From Chryseobacterium ginsenosidimutans (GTDB lineage Bacteria; Bacteroidota; Bacteroidia; Flavobacteriales; Weeksellaceae), in the NCBI RefSeq assembly GCF_024807225.1, contig NZ_JANUCO010000001.1, positions 4,030,001-4,094,000 of the forward strand: a stretch of DNA of 64,000 bases. Reading direction: 5' to 3'. Each line of letters begins with the position of its first letter. The stretch's first letter is position 1. The notes under the pieces are model-generated. The model searched no databases, was not told the origin of the DNA, and was given only the letters and a program-made list of their open reading frames with translations. The position numbers were made by a program, and so were the translations under genes. Below, one piece after another: positions 19,187 through 26,855 of this stretch.

Positions 19187-19216
19187 GAAAAGCTCTCAGA
19201 ATTTGAGAGCTTTTGT
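19187..19216 (+). terminator. Terminator after the HAD gene
   Basis: AAAAGCTCTCA-gaat-TTGAGAGCTTTT stem followed by GTTTTG, a few bases after the stop. Confidence 0.75.
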
Positions 19217-19224
19217 TTTGTATA

Positions 19225-19312
19225 AGTTTTGGCTAAAGCCAATTGAGTGTTTTTCATTGATAAACGGGCTTCCTTCGACAAGCTCAGGATGACATACCCA
19301 TTTCTATTGATG
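19225..19312. repeat. About 88-base composite direct repeat (copy 1)
   Basis: Contains TTTTGGCTAAAGCCAATTG (a small palindrome, 19227-19245), then AACGGGCTTCCTTCGACAAG, CTCAGGATGACATACC and TTTCTATTGATG. The same blocks in the same order and spacing occur at 21763-21850. It lies just downstream of the arginine decarboxylase stop. Confidence 0.8.
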
Positions 19313-19317
19313 AGATA

Positions 19318-20709
19318 TTAATAACCCAAAAGTTTCAACACATCTTCCGGTTCCTGTTTTTCACGGAAAATCTCGTATTGAAACTCTCCATTTTCATCTT
19401 TCTGGATCAGAATATGTCTCGGTTGAGGCATTAAACAATGGTGAACTCCACCATAACCTCCGATTGTTTCCTGATACGCTCCTGTATGGAAAAAACCGAT
19501 ATATAAAGGTTTAGTATCACTGAAAACAGGTAAATAAATGGCGTTGGTATGCTGCTCAGAATTATAATAATCATCTGAGTCACAAGTCAATCCACCTAAG
19601 AAAACTCTTTCATAGGTATCTTCCCAACGGTTTAGCGGAAGCATGATAAAGTGTCTTGAAATCGCCCAAGTATCCGGAAGAGTCGTCATGAAAGATGAAT
19701 CAATCATATTCCATTTTTCTCTGTCGTTCTGACGTTTCTGAGAAATAATTTTATAAATATTTGCACCACTTTCTCCAACCGTAAAGCTTCCAAATTCAGT
19801 ATAAATATTAGGTTCTTCTACTCCTTCTTCCTCACAGAATTTTTTAATCTGAGATACGATTTCTTCAACCATATACTGATAATCGTAATCAAACTGTAAT
19901 GAAGTTTTGATAGGAAAACCGCCACCGATATTCAATGAATTTACTTCCGGAGCAATTTTTTTCAAACGCGCATATACACGAAGACATTTATACAATTCGT
20001 TCCAGTAATACGCCGTGTCTTTGATCCCGGTATTAATGAAAAAGTGAAGCATTTTCAGCCTTGCATTCGGGTGTTCAGCGATTTTTTGACTGTAATAAGG
20101 AATGATATCTTTGTATCCGATTCCTAATCTTGAGGTATAAAATTCGAACTTCGGCTCTTCTTCAGAAGCAATTCGGATTCCGATGTCAAAAGTTGTGTCG
20201 ATGCTTTCTGTAAGTTTATCCAGCTCACGGTAGTTATCAAGAATCGGCGTAATATTTTCAAAACCACTATTAATCATATCCGAAATTTTCGCCAGATAAT
20301 CATCCGTTTTGAAGCCGTTACAGATTACTTCGATATCTTTCGTTACTTTTCCTTCTTTATAAAGAGATTTTACGATATCCATGTCATAGGCTGAAGAAGT
20401 TTCTATGGAAATATCGTTTTTCAACGCCTCTTCCAATACAAACTTAAAATGACTTGATTTTGTACAGTAGCAATAGGTATAATTCTTCTTATAATCGGTC
20501 TTCTCAAAGGCTTCCTTAAACCAACTCTTGGCTTTTTGGATATTTTGAGAAATTCTCGGCAGGTAGCTAATCTTTAGCGGAGTGCCAAATTTTTCAACAA
20601 CTTCCATCAAAGGAATGTCGTGAAACAACAAATTGTTCTCAGAAACATTGAACTCCTCAGTAGGAAAATACAACGTCTGATCAATAAGTTCCGAGTATTT
20701 TATTTTCAT
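19318..20709 (-). CDS. speA: Arginine decarboxylase, PLP alanine-racemase fold (Bacteroidetes short type)
   Basis: Fold-III PLP decarboxylase, 463 residues. The N-terminal barrel has the PLP lysine region YCYCTKSSHF near residue 80, where K forms the Schiff base, and the glycine-rich phosphate loop LNIGGGFPIK near 260. A late GLTCDSDDYY motif carries the catalytic CDSxD, and the Y of FFHTGAYQE near 415 is the usual PLP-contact tyrosine. It is shorter than the 650-residue E. coli SpeA but matches the form flavobacteria carry near speB. It likely makes agmatine for the agmatinase encoded 1 kb away. Diaminopimelate or carboxynorspermidine decarboxylase is possible by fold, but the agmatinase context favours arginine. 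Confidence 0.85.
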   Translation of the reverse strand: MKIKYSELIDQTLYFPTEEFNVSENNLLFHDIPLMEVVEKFGTPLKISYLPRISQNIQKAKSWFKEAFEKTDYKKNYTYCYCTKSSHFKFVLEEALKNDISIETSSAYDMDIVKSLYKEGKVTKDIEVICNGFKTDDYLAKISDMINSGFENITPILDNYRELDKLTESIDTTFDIGIRIASEEEPKFEFYTSRLGIGYKDIIPYYSQKIAEHPNARLKMLHFFINTGIKDTAYYWNELYKCLRVYARLKKIAPEVNSLNIGGGFPIKTSLQFDYDYQYMVEEIVSQIKKFCEEEGVEEPNIYTEFGSFTVGESGANIYKIISQKRQNDREKWNMIDSSFMTTLPDTWAISRHFIMLPLNRWEDTYERVFLGGLTCDSDDYYNSEQHTNAIYLPVFSDTKPLYIGFFHTGAYQETIGGYGGVHHCLMPQPRHILIQKDENGEFQYEIFREKQEPEDVLKLLGY

Positions 20710-20819
20710 TTCTAAACAAGTGAATTAAGAACTGCAAAATTGCTAAAAAAGTTTGATTTTTAAGCGTTAAATTTATCATAATTTTCAGCAGATTTATTGT
20801 AAAAATTTAGCTCAAATTA

Positions 20820-21695
20820 TCAATACGTAAACTTCTGAATGTATTCTTGTCTTTTATTTTCAGAAATACCCAATACCTGTTGAATATAAGCATCAATTGA
20901 ACCATATTTATTATTGATTTCATTAAAAGAAGCATCCAAATAATCGGTTTCCACCCAGCTTAGTTTTTCCAGTACTTTAACATCCATTTTCGGATACACA
21001 AAATGTAAATTATTAGCAAGATTAAGTCGTTTATTAATTATTTTTTTTCTGTAATTATTGGATAAAAGATAATCGTTGTAAATCGTTTCTTTATCGAATT
21101 TTAAAATCGTTAAAATCAAAGCAGTTGTGATTCCTGTACGGTCTTTTCCGGCAGTGCAGTGGTATAAAATCGGTCGGTCTGAATCTAAAATTTCAGTGAT
21201 AATTTTCTTGATGACTTCAGGATTTTCTGTGACATAATCTTTGTAAAAATCAAGCATTCTTTTGTCAGCATCGGCTCCGTTAACTTTTCCTTTTAATACC
21301 AATTTTTTCGCCTGATCCAATTGATCTCCTTCGTCTTCAAACGCAGAATAATTTTTATAAATAATTCCAACAGGAAGATTGTCGGGTTTCTGAGCTATTT
21401 CTTTTGAATTTCTAAGGTCTATAATTTCTTTTATTCCTAAATTTTCTAATTCTTTGAAAGAACTTTTTTTAAGTTTGTAAAGATTTCCGCTTCTGTAGAA
21501 TTTCCCGTCTTTTAATGTTCTTCCGTCAACATTTTTAATATTTCCAACGGTTCGGAAATTGTTGACTTTTTTAATTTTACTGTTTTTTTCTATGACATTT
21601 TTTCCGCATTCGGGCGTGGAAAAATCCTGCGTTTTACATGAGAAAACACAGAGGATTGAAATGATTAGAAATGATATTTTAATTAGGTTTTTCAT
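20820..21695 (-). CDS. Tyrosine-protein phosphatase-like lipoprotein (HCxxGKDRTG)
   Basis: Predicted cell-envelope phosphatase of 291 residues. A signal peptide ends in a lipobox-like SILCVFSC, giving a lipidated cysteine near residue 20. The active-site P-loop is HCTAGKDRTG near 180: C is the nucleophile and R the phosphate binder. An IDLRNSKEI block and N-terminal FRTVGNIKNVDGR are typical of the bacterial tyrosine phosphatase family of Mycobacterium PtpB / Listeria LipA type, which also act on phosphoinositides. It stands alone and has no kinase nearby. The substrate is unknown. Confidence 0.85.
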   Translation of the reverse strand: MKNLIKISFLIISILCVFSCKTQDFSTPECGKNVIEKNSKIKKVNNFRTVGNIKNVDGRTLKDGKFYRSGNLYKLKKSSFKELENLGIKEIIDLRNSKEIAQKPDNLPVGIIYKNYSAFEDEGDQLDQAKKLVLKGKVNGADADKRMLDFYKDYVTENPEVIKKIITEILDSDRPILYHCTAGKDRTGITTALILTILKFDKETIYNDYLLSNNYRKKIINKRLNLANNLHFVYPKMDVKVLEKLSWVETDYLDASFNEINNKYGSIDAYIQQVLGISENKRQEYIQKFTY

Positions 21696-21762
21696 TTTTG
21701 TTTTCCCACGGATTTCACGGATTTACACAGATGATTGTGATTAATTGATGAGCTTTATTTTA

Positions 21763-21850
21763 AGTTTTGGCTAAAGCCAATTGTATTTATTCTTTTTTTT
21801 TAACGGGCTTCCTTCGACAAGCTCAGGATGACATACCGTTCCTATTGATG
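21763..21850. repeat. About 88-base composite direct repeat (copy 2)
   Basis: Second copy of the repeat at 19225: TTTTGGCTAAAGCCAATTG (21765-21783), then AACGGGCTTCCTTCGACAAG, CTCAGGATGACATACC and CTATTGATG. It is also just downstream of a minus-strand gene. Before it (about 21706-21730) is a common flavobacterial gap sequence, CACGGATTTCACGGATTTAC. Confidence 0.8.
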
Positions 21851-21889
21851 CAAATCTTGTGCTTATTTGTGAAAAACATTTGTGTTTAA

Positions 21890-22519
21890 CTACAAATAAT
21901 TTCGTCCAATAAAAATCAACAAATCTCCTTTTTCATATTCAATAGAAACTTCGTCTTCCACCGCAAAATTTCTCGTTCCTATTCTTGAAGCGATGCTTAA
22001 ATTTCCTTTTGTTAAAGGCCAGTTCAATCCTGTTGTTGTAATATTTTCAACCGAAGGAAAAGGATATAATGAAATCATTTTACCATTGACATCGTTTACA
22101 ATAAAATTTTTCGGAATAAAATAATATTCAGAAAACTCATCATAAAACTTTATGTTTAATAAATCCTTAAAACCAAAAGCGACGGTAAGATTTCCTAAAA
22201 AATGATCCTGCTCTCCTCCGCTTCCACCTAAAACATCAACACTTTTACAACCTTTTTCTGCAATAATTTCCAATGCTTTATGAAAGTCTGTTTTATCCTG
22301 ATCCGGAGTGTAGATGAATTTTTCTTCGTACACATTTTCATCCGACCCGGAATGCGAATCGAAATCACCGGAAATAAAATCCAGGTTATCCAAAGGGAAA
22401 TTCAGATTTTTAAGATAATGAAAAGCGCCGTCTGTACAGGCAATTAAGCCGTATTCTTCAGGTTTTGGAAAAGTTTTTGGAGGATCTCCGTTGATGAAAA
22501 GTAATGCTTTATCTTTCAT
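21890..22519 (-). CDS. thiN: Thiamine diphosphokinase
   Basis: Cytosolic kinase that makes thiamine diphosphate from thiamine and ATP, 209 residues. Visible motifs are ACTDGAFHYL near residue 27, ISGDFDSHSG near 50, the conserved DQDKTDFHKAL near 75, and GGSGGEQDHFLGNL near 97; the D and GG residues bind Mg-ATP. The C-terminal part, about 125-209, is a beta sandwich that binds thiamine (TTGLNWPLTKG). It overlaps the upstream TPR gene by about 11 bases, which in turn overlaps the cobalamin adenosyltransferase gene, so the three form an operon reading leftward. Confidence 0.9.
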   Translation of the reverse strand: MKDKALLFINGDPPKTFPKPEEYGLIACTDGAFHYLKNLNFPLDNLDFISGDFDSHSGSDENVYEEKFIYTPDQDKTDFHKALEIIAEKGCKSVDVLGGSGGEQDHFLGNLTVAFGFKDLLNIKFYDEFSEYYFIPKNFIVNDVNGKMISLYPFPSVENITTTGLNWPLTKGNLSIASRIGTRNFAVEDEVSIEYEKGDLLIFIGRNYL

Positions 22520-23153
22520 TTAATTCCTTTTTTATTACTTTCTCAGCATTCGAACTTGTAGTAACCATCCATTTTCCAACATTCTTACCAGGTCTATTTT
22601 CTTCTACTTTTTGAATAAAATTTTTAGTATCATTCATATCTTCTGCATCTGGCTGCAGTTCGATATATTTTTTAAAAGTCTCTAGCATTCTGCTAACTTC
22701 ATCGTAAGACAAACCTTCCGTATAAAGTAAATTTCTATACGACTTTCCGATGAAAAAATTTACCCCAAAATATTGTCCAGAATTCTTATCAATTAAATTA
22801 TATGATTTTTCAAAGTAAGAGATTGCTTTTCTAAAATCAGGTTTCTTCTTTGAGAAATTATTAATTCCGCCATACCAAAGTGCTGCAGCAAATAACGAAT
22901 CTTTTTTCAAAACTTCCACAATAACTTTTTCTGCTTCATTATTTTTATTTTGCTTCATTAAAGCTAATGCAAGTTGTGATTTGAAAATCAAATTATCAGG
23001 TTCTTGCTTTATTCCTTTTCGAAAAACGTTTTCCGCCTCAAAAAATTTATTTTCAGATAGTAGATTGTCGCCATCCTCAAGATAATTCTGAGAAAAAGCA
23101 AAACTGGAAAAAAATAGTAATAATAAAACGATTTTTTTCATACTATCTTTCAT
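22509..23153 (-). CDS. Secreted TPR-repeat protein
   Basis: A 214-residue protein with a signal peptide (MKKIVLLLLFFSSFAFSQ; start either at 23153 or at the second in-frame ATG 12 bases later). About four tetratricopeptide-like repeats follow from residue 27: ENKFFEAENVFRKGIKQEP, FKSQLALALMKQNKNNEAE and RKAISYFEKSYNLI are typical helix pairs. TPR proteins are scaffolds, so no specific role is implied. It overlaps both neighbours by about 10 bases, so it is translationally coupled to thiN and the adenosyltransferase gene, which is a strange partnership for a periplasmic protein. Confidence 0.8.
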   Translation of the reverse strand: MKDSMKKIVLLLLFFSSFAFSQNYLEDGDNLLSENKFFEAENVFRKGIKQEPDNLIFKSQLALALMKQNKNNEAEKVIVEVLKKDSLFAAALWYGGINNFSKKKPDFRKAISYFEKSYNLIDKNSGQYFGVNFFIGKSYRNLLYTEGLSYDEVSRMLETFKKYIELQPDAEDMNDTKNFIQKVEENRPGKNVGKWMVTTSSNAEKVIKKELNER

Positions 23154-23712
23154 TCGGGTTCCAGTATTCTTCCGGTTCGTTGTTCAATTTTGAAATATAT
23201 CTTGCTAAAACAAAAAGATAATCAGAAAGTCTGTTTAAATATTTAATTAACTCAGGACGAACCTCTTCCGACTCATTTAAGAAAACTAAAGAACGTTCTG
23301 CTCTTCTACAAATTGTTCGCGCTGCATGTAAAAATGTTGCAGATTTTCCACCTCCGGGAAGAATAAAATATTGAAGTGGCTCTAACTTTTCTTCAAAAGC
23401 ATCCATCCAATTTTCTAAATCTTCAATTTCTTTTTCGGCAATAATTAATGGAAGTCTTGATTTTCCGTTTGCCAACATTAATTTATCAACAGGAGTTGCC
23501 GCTTCTGAACCCACCGTGAATAAATCAAACTGAATTTTCTTTAATTGTTTCAACACCTCTTCATCCTCAATATGACTTTTTGAAATCCCGATGAATGAAT
23601 TGAGCTCGTCTATATTTCCGTAACTGTCGACTCTTGCACTTGCTTTTGAAACCCTCGTTCCACCGTACAGCGCAGTCTGACCTTTATCGCCTGTTTTCGT
23701 GTAAATTTTCAT
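23143..23712 (-). CDS. Cob(I)yrinic acid a,c-diamide adenosyltransferase, PduO type
   Basis: Cytosolic enzyme that adenosylates cob(I)alamin from ATP to give coenzyme B12, 189 residues. The N-terminal ATP-binding motif TKTGDKGQTALYGGTRVSK is the family hallmark, followed by RVDSYGNIDELNSFIG. The C-terminal block ARTICRRAERSLV contains the conserved arginines, with LNRLSDYLFVLAR after it. It is the first gene of a three-gene overlapping set with the TPR protein and thiamine diphosphokinase. No other B12 genes are in view, suggesting salvage of cobalamin. Confidence 0.92.
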   Translation of the reverse strand: MKIYTKTGDKGQTALYGGTRVSKASARVDSYGNIDELNSFIGISKSHIEDEEVLKQLKKIQFDLFTVGSEAATPVDKLMLANGKSRLPLIIAEKEIEDLENWMDAFEEKLEPLQYFILPGGGKSATFLHAARTICRRAERSLVFLNESEEVRPELIKYLNRLSDYLFVLARYISKLNNEPEEYWNPNER

Positions 23713-24164
23713 CGCACTAAATTACTTTTTTCTCAGAAGGTTTACAAATTTTGATTTGAGGGACTTTAAATTTCTATTTCCGACAAGAATCATAGCCCAG
23801 ATTGCAACGGCATCCTTTTGGGTTGCGGTCGGAGCGAAGCGGAGACCGTAACCCAAAAGATATAGTGGAAAGCTGGAAATAGCTCCTGAAAGTTCCGAGT
23901 TTAAAGATTTGCATATGTTTCGAGATTCGAGTCTTTCATTGTTTAAAATAGATTTCGCCTTCGTCGAAATGACCTATTCTAATAACGTTTTTTATCTAAA
24001 ATAAAAATGATCGATCCCAAAAGACCGACCACCTTCAAATTATTTATTTACTTAACATTGCTTAAGTATGAGCCTTTAACGGAAAAATCTGTACGAATAT
24101 TTTATGAAGAGCTAATTTTAATATTAACAAATATATTATATTATGAAAATCATATTCAGAAATA
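23713..24164. other. Intergenic region with structured element
   Basis: A 452-base gap between the promoter side of the adenosyltransferase gene (minus strand) and the end of the membrane methyltransferase gene. It holds the palindromic element described at 23791-23888 and a smaller TTTCG/CGAAA repeat near 23918-23972. A 68-codon plus-strand frame at 24007-24213 overlaps the 3' end of the methyltransferase and looks spurious. Confidence 0.5.
23791..23888. ncRNA. Compact structured intergenic element (candidate RNA or dispersed repeat)
   Basis: The core TTTTGGGTTGCGGTC (23816-23830) pairs with GACCGTAACCCAAAA (23844-23858) across a GC-rich loop, ggagcgaagcgga. It is flanked by CCAGATTGCAACGGCATCC before and GATATAGTGGAAAGCTGG after; CCAG and CTGG can close an outer helix. 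The single-stranded blocks and the order of helices look like a conserved RNA fold. I recall similar sequences in many flavobacterial gaps, but I cannot verify this. Strand is uncertain. It could equally be a repeat element. Confidence 0.45.
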
Positions 24165-24884
24165 TCAGACAGCCCATTTTCCTGATTTTTTCATGTACCT
24201 GATAAAAAAATAATAGGCTGCAAAAACTAAAATGAAAGTCAATGCCAGTAGATTTCTGAAATCATCATTTCCTTTGGTAAGTTGAGGATATTTAAACAGA
24301 AGGATTAAAACAATTCCGCAAAGCCAGACAAATTGTGTATTATATTCTTTAATCAGCCATCTTTTCCATTCAAATTGCATGGAAGAGAAGGTTTCATTTA
24401 AACCTGAAATATTGGGAATCCATCGGTGAACTTTCTGGGTATAATTTTCAAAATCGGTTCCGAATTTATTTTTCAGAAAATTTTCTTCAGCCAAAACAAT
24501 ACATTGATAAATAAACAGAAAAACAGGCATGATAATCAATGTATAAATCAAAGAATTAGCTAAAATCCCAACCCCTAAAAGCATCAAGATATTCCCTACA
24601 TACAAAGGATTTCTGACGTGATTGAAAATACCTTCCGTTACCAAACCATCTGCGTAGACTTTTTTATCTTTTCCGCCTCTCACGATATAAGCAAGACCAA
24701 TTGTTCCACCGCGAATAAGCTGTCCTAAAACCGTAATCGTTAAGCCTAAAATAATAGCGATCCAAAAATGATTTACTCCAAATTTTTCTCCAAACAAAAG
24801 AGGAGACGGAATAAATAAAAGTAAATACAAGACAATGAATAAAAAATTTCTGTATTTGAAGAAAAAGTTGCCGATCTGTATCAT
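24165..24884 (-). CDS. Isoprenylcysteine carboxyl methyltransferase-like membrane methyltransferase
   Basis: Multi-pass membrane protein of 239 residues in the PEMT/ICMT/NnrU-like methyltransferase group. About five to six transmembrane segments lie near 12-30, 37-57, 95-125, 185-200 and 215-232. The family signature near residues 85-93 is GIFNHVRNPLYVGNIL, with R/NPLY forming the S-adenosylmethionine site; EENFLKNKFGTDFENY follows at about 137-150. Relatives methylate lipids, isoprenoid cysteine or small molecules. It overlaps the cmoA gene by 4 bases (ATGA), so it is coupled to it, although the roles seem unrelated. Confidence 0.8.
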   Translation of the reverse strand: MIQIGNFFFKYRNFLFIVLYLLLFIPSPLLFGEKFGVNHFWIAIILGLTITVLGQLIRGGTIGLAYIVRGGKDKKVYADGLVTEGIFNHVRNPLYVGNILMLLGVGILANSLIYTLIIMPVFLFIYQCIVLAEENFLKNKFGTDFENYTQKVHRWIPNISGLNETFSSMQFEWKRWLIKEYNTQFVWLCGIVLILLFKYPQLTKGNDDFRNLLALTFILVFAAYYFFIRYMKKSGKWAV

Positions 24885-25621
24885 AATTTTTTTGCAATAA
24901 TACCTGTGAAATTATACCATCTGAAAAACACTTCAACCTCGCCAAATCCAGCTTCTTGCAACATATTAATGTTTTCGCTGGTTTTATAAGGGATCAAAAC
25001 ATTTTCAAGAGCTTCTCTTTTTTGCGAAATTTCGAGTTCGCTGTAATTATTTCGACGTTTAAAATCGTAGTAATGATCGATATATTCTCTATTGAACGAC
25101 TTCTCTTCTGTCAGGATTTTTTCAATAAAAATAAATACTCCGTTTTTCACCATTCCGTTGAAAATTTTCCTTACAATTTCCAAACGGTGAATCGGTCTGA
25201 TAAATTGCAGCACCAAAACCATTGCTACAACCGAAGCATTTTCTACAGGAACTTTTTTGGTGAAATCAGCTACCTGAAGTTCGATATCGCGATTCATATT
25301 AAAATTATTGAGCTTTTCTCTGCATTTAATAATCATTTCCTCCGAATCATCAATTCCTATGAATTTAATTCCTTCCTCAACGGTTTTATCCATCAAAAGC
25401 ATTGTTGTTCCGGTGGAGCATCCGAGATCATAAACATGGGTTCCGAATTGCGCATAATTGCCCGCTAATTCGCTCGTCATTCGTTGCAGCTCGTTATAAA
25501 AAGGAACAGAACGACTTACCATATCATCAAAAACACCTGCAACTTTGGTATTAAACTCAAAGTCCGGAAGATTTTCAAGTTTTTCTCTGAAAACCTCATC
25601 TGAAGTAATAGTTTCCGACAT
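24881..25621 (-). CDS. cmoA: Carboxy-S-adenosyl-L-methionine synthase
   Basis: Enzyme that converts S-adenosylmethionine and prephenate to carboxy-SAM, used by CmoB to modify wobble uridine in tRNA (cmo5U34). At 246 residues it matches E. coli CmoA. The class I methyltransferase fold shows FDDMVSRSVPFYNELQRM near 31-48, the SAM loop VYDLGCSTGTTML near 63, and later IFIEKILTEEKSFNREY. CmoB is not in this window and the partner gene is a membrane methyltransferase, so the cmo5U pathway cannot be confirmed from the context. A generic methyltransferase is the alternative. Confidence 0.85.
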   Translation of the reverse strand: MSETITSDEVFREKLENLPDFEFNTKVAGVFDDMVSRSVPFYNELQRMTSELAGNYAQFGTHVYDLGCSTGTTMLLMDKTVEEGIKFIGIDDSEEMIIKCREKLNNFNMNRDIELQVADFTKKVPVENASVVAMVLVLQFIRPIHRLEIVRKIFNGMVKNGVFIFIEKILTEEKSFNREYIDHYYDFKRRNNYSELEISQKREALENVLIPYKTSENINMLQEAGFGEVEVFFRWYNFTGIIAKKL

Positions 25622-25870
25622 AAGATTTAGTTTTTAAGGATTATTTAATTCTATTTGAATTGAGCATTATTTGGTTTCGTCCGTATTATTCATTGTTTTC
25701 CAACCATACAACTCAAAGCTTATTAAAATATCATTCTTACATTTAATGCTGAAAATTATCCTTTATAATTAAAAATCAAATGAAATTTATCTTAATTAAT
25801 CATTAACAAAAGATTTTATTTTTTTCATTTCTAAAAATCCTACTGACAAACTGTTGTCATAACCCTGCTT

Positions 25871-25878
25871 TATCTTTG
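25871..25878 (+). promoter_or_regulatory. -7 box of the DinB gene
   Basis: TATCTTTG 30 bases before the ATG. A TTG at 25854-25856 is only 14 bases upstream, shorter than the usual 17-23, so the promoter is not fully standard. Confidence 0.45.
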
Positions 25879-25907
25879 TATCAACAATAACAAACCATAT
25901 TAAAATT

Positions 25908-26399
25908 ATGACAACTACAGCAACAATCACAAAACAATTCATGACTTCTGAGCAATTATTAGAACATTGGCAAGGTCATAGAAACTTAACAAGAAGAGTA
26001 ATCGAAATGTTCCCGGAAAAAGAATTATTCGAGTTTTCAGTAGGCGGAATGAGACCTTTTGCAAAATTGGCATTAGAATTAATCAGCATCGGAGGACCGG
26101 CTTTGAAAGGAATCGTGAACAAAAATATGGAAGCGTACAACGAAGAAGCTTTTAACCCGAAAACGAAAGAAGATATTTTGAAAAAATGGGACGAGGAAAC
26201 GGAAGTAATTAATCAATATTTCAGTGAAATTACAGAAGAGCGTTTCCAGGAAACTTTCAATTTATTCGGTCAGTATGAATTTCCGGTGTATCAGAATATT
26301 TTGTATTTCGTTGATAATGAAATTCATCACCGTGGACAAGGATATGTTTATTTAAGAGCTTTAGGAATCGAGCCGCCTTTTTTTTGGGAGAGATTTTAG
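25908..26399 (+). CDS. DinB-family protein
   Basis: Soluble 163-residue four-helix-bundle protein of the DinB/YfiT superfamily. The metal-binding histidines characteristic of the family appear as EHWQGHRNLTRR near residue 20 (first H) and as NEIHHRGQGYVYLRALG near 142-158 (late HH pair). DinB-like proteins are thiol- or bacillithiol-dependent transferases or of unknown function. The gene has its own -7 box and stands convergent to a WYL regulator. The damage-inducible name does not imply function here. Confidence 0.85.
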   Translation: MTTTATITKQFMTSEQLLEHWQGHRNLTRRVIEMFPEKELFEFSVGGMRPFAKLALELISIGGPALKGIVNKNMEAYNEEAFNPKTKEDILKKWDEETEVINQYFSEITEERFQETFNLFGQYEFPVYQNILYFVDNEIHHRGQGYVYLRALGIEPPFFWERF

Positions 26400-26853
26400 G
26401 TTCTTTAATGCCTTTATGGAGACTAAAATCTTTAATTAAACTTAATATGAAAAATCAATCATAATCTAAAGGGCGGAAATGCTTTCTATACATTAAATTT
26501 TGACACAATTTTGTGATCTGCAAATTCGCCTTTTTATTATTAAACCATCTTCAAATTAAATTAATATTGCCTTAAAAACCTCAACAGATAATTTGTTGGG
26601 GTTTTAACGCAAAGGTTAAATTTATATCTGCATTATTTTAGAAGACAAAGGCAAATAAAAGTTGCTTCGCGAAGCGTGAAAATAGCACTTCATCAAATCA
26701 ACTTGTTGATTCATCTTTGCTCACTTCAATTAAAGAACTATTGAATTAAAACTTTGCGTCAAAAAATGAGCAGCAATTTTTAAATGTTTAAATTAAATTT
26801 AAATAGACTTTAATATTTCCTTTAAAACCTCAACAAACAATTTGTTGGGGTTT
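26400..26853. other. Convergent gap with two near-identical hairpins
   Basis: A 454-base region between convergent genes. It contains hairpins at 26575-26605 and 26824-26855 of nearly the same sequence and, between them, a GCTTCGCGAAGC palindrome (26663-26674) and CAAAG/CTTTG motifs of a dispersed family. No ORF of note was seen. Confidence 0.5.
26575..26605. terminator. Terminator hairpin, duplicated (copy 1)
   Basis: AAAACCTCAACA-gataatt-TGTTGGGGTTTT. The stem contains one G-T pair in each orientation. Stands 175 bases after the DinB stop. Confidence 0.6.
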
Positions 26854-26855
26854 TT
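26824..26855. terminator. Terminator hairpin, duplicated (copy 2)
   Basis: AAAACCTCAACA-aacaatt-TGTTGGGGTTTTT. Read on the minus strand this ends the WYL regulator gene, whose stop it touches. It nearly matches the copy at 26575. Confidence 0.65.

Noticed and set aside
23791..23888. Cobalamin riboswitch upstream of the adenosyltransferase gene
   Set aside because: The conserved B12 box was not found and the fold is simpler; kept only as an unknown structured element.
24007..24213. 68-codon plus-strand reading frame with a start near the structured gap
   Set aside because: It overlaps the 3' end of a well-supported minus-strand methyltransferase, has no family features, and no promoter.
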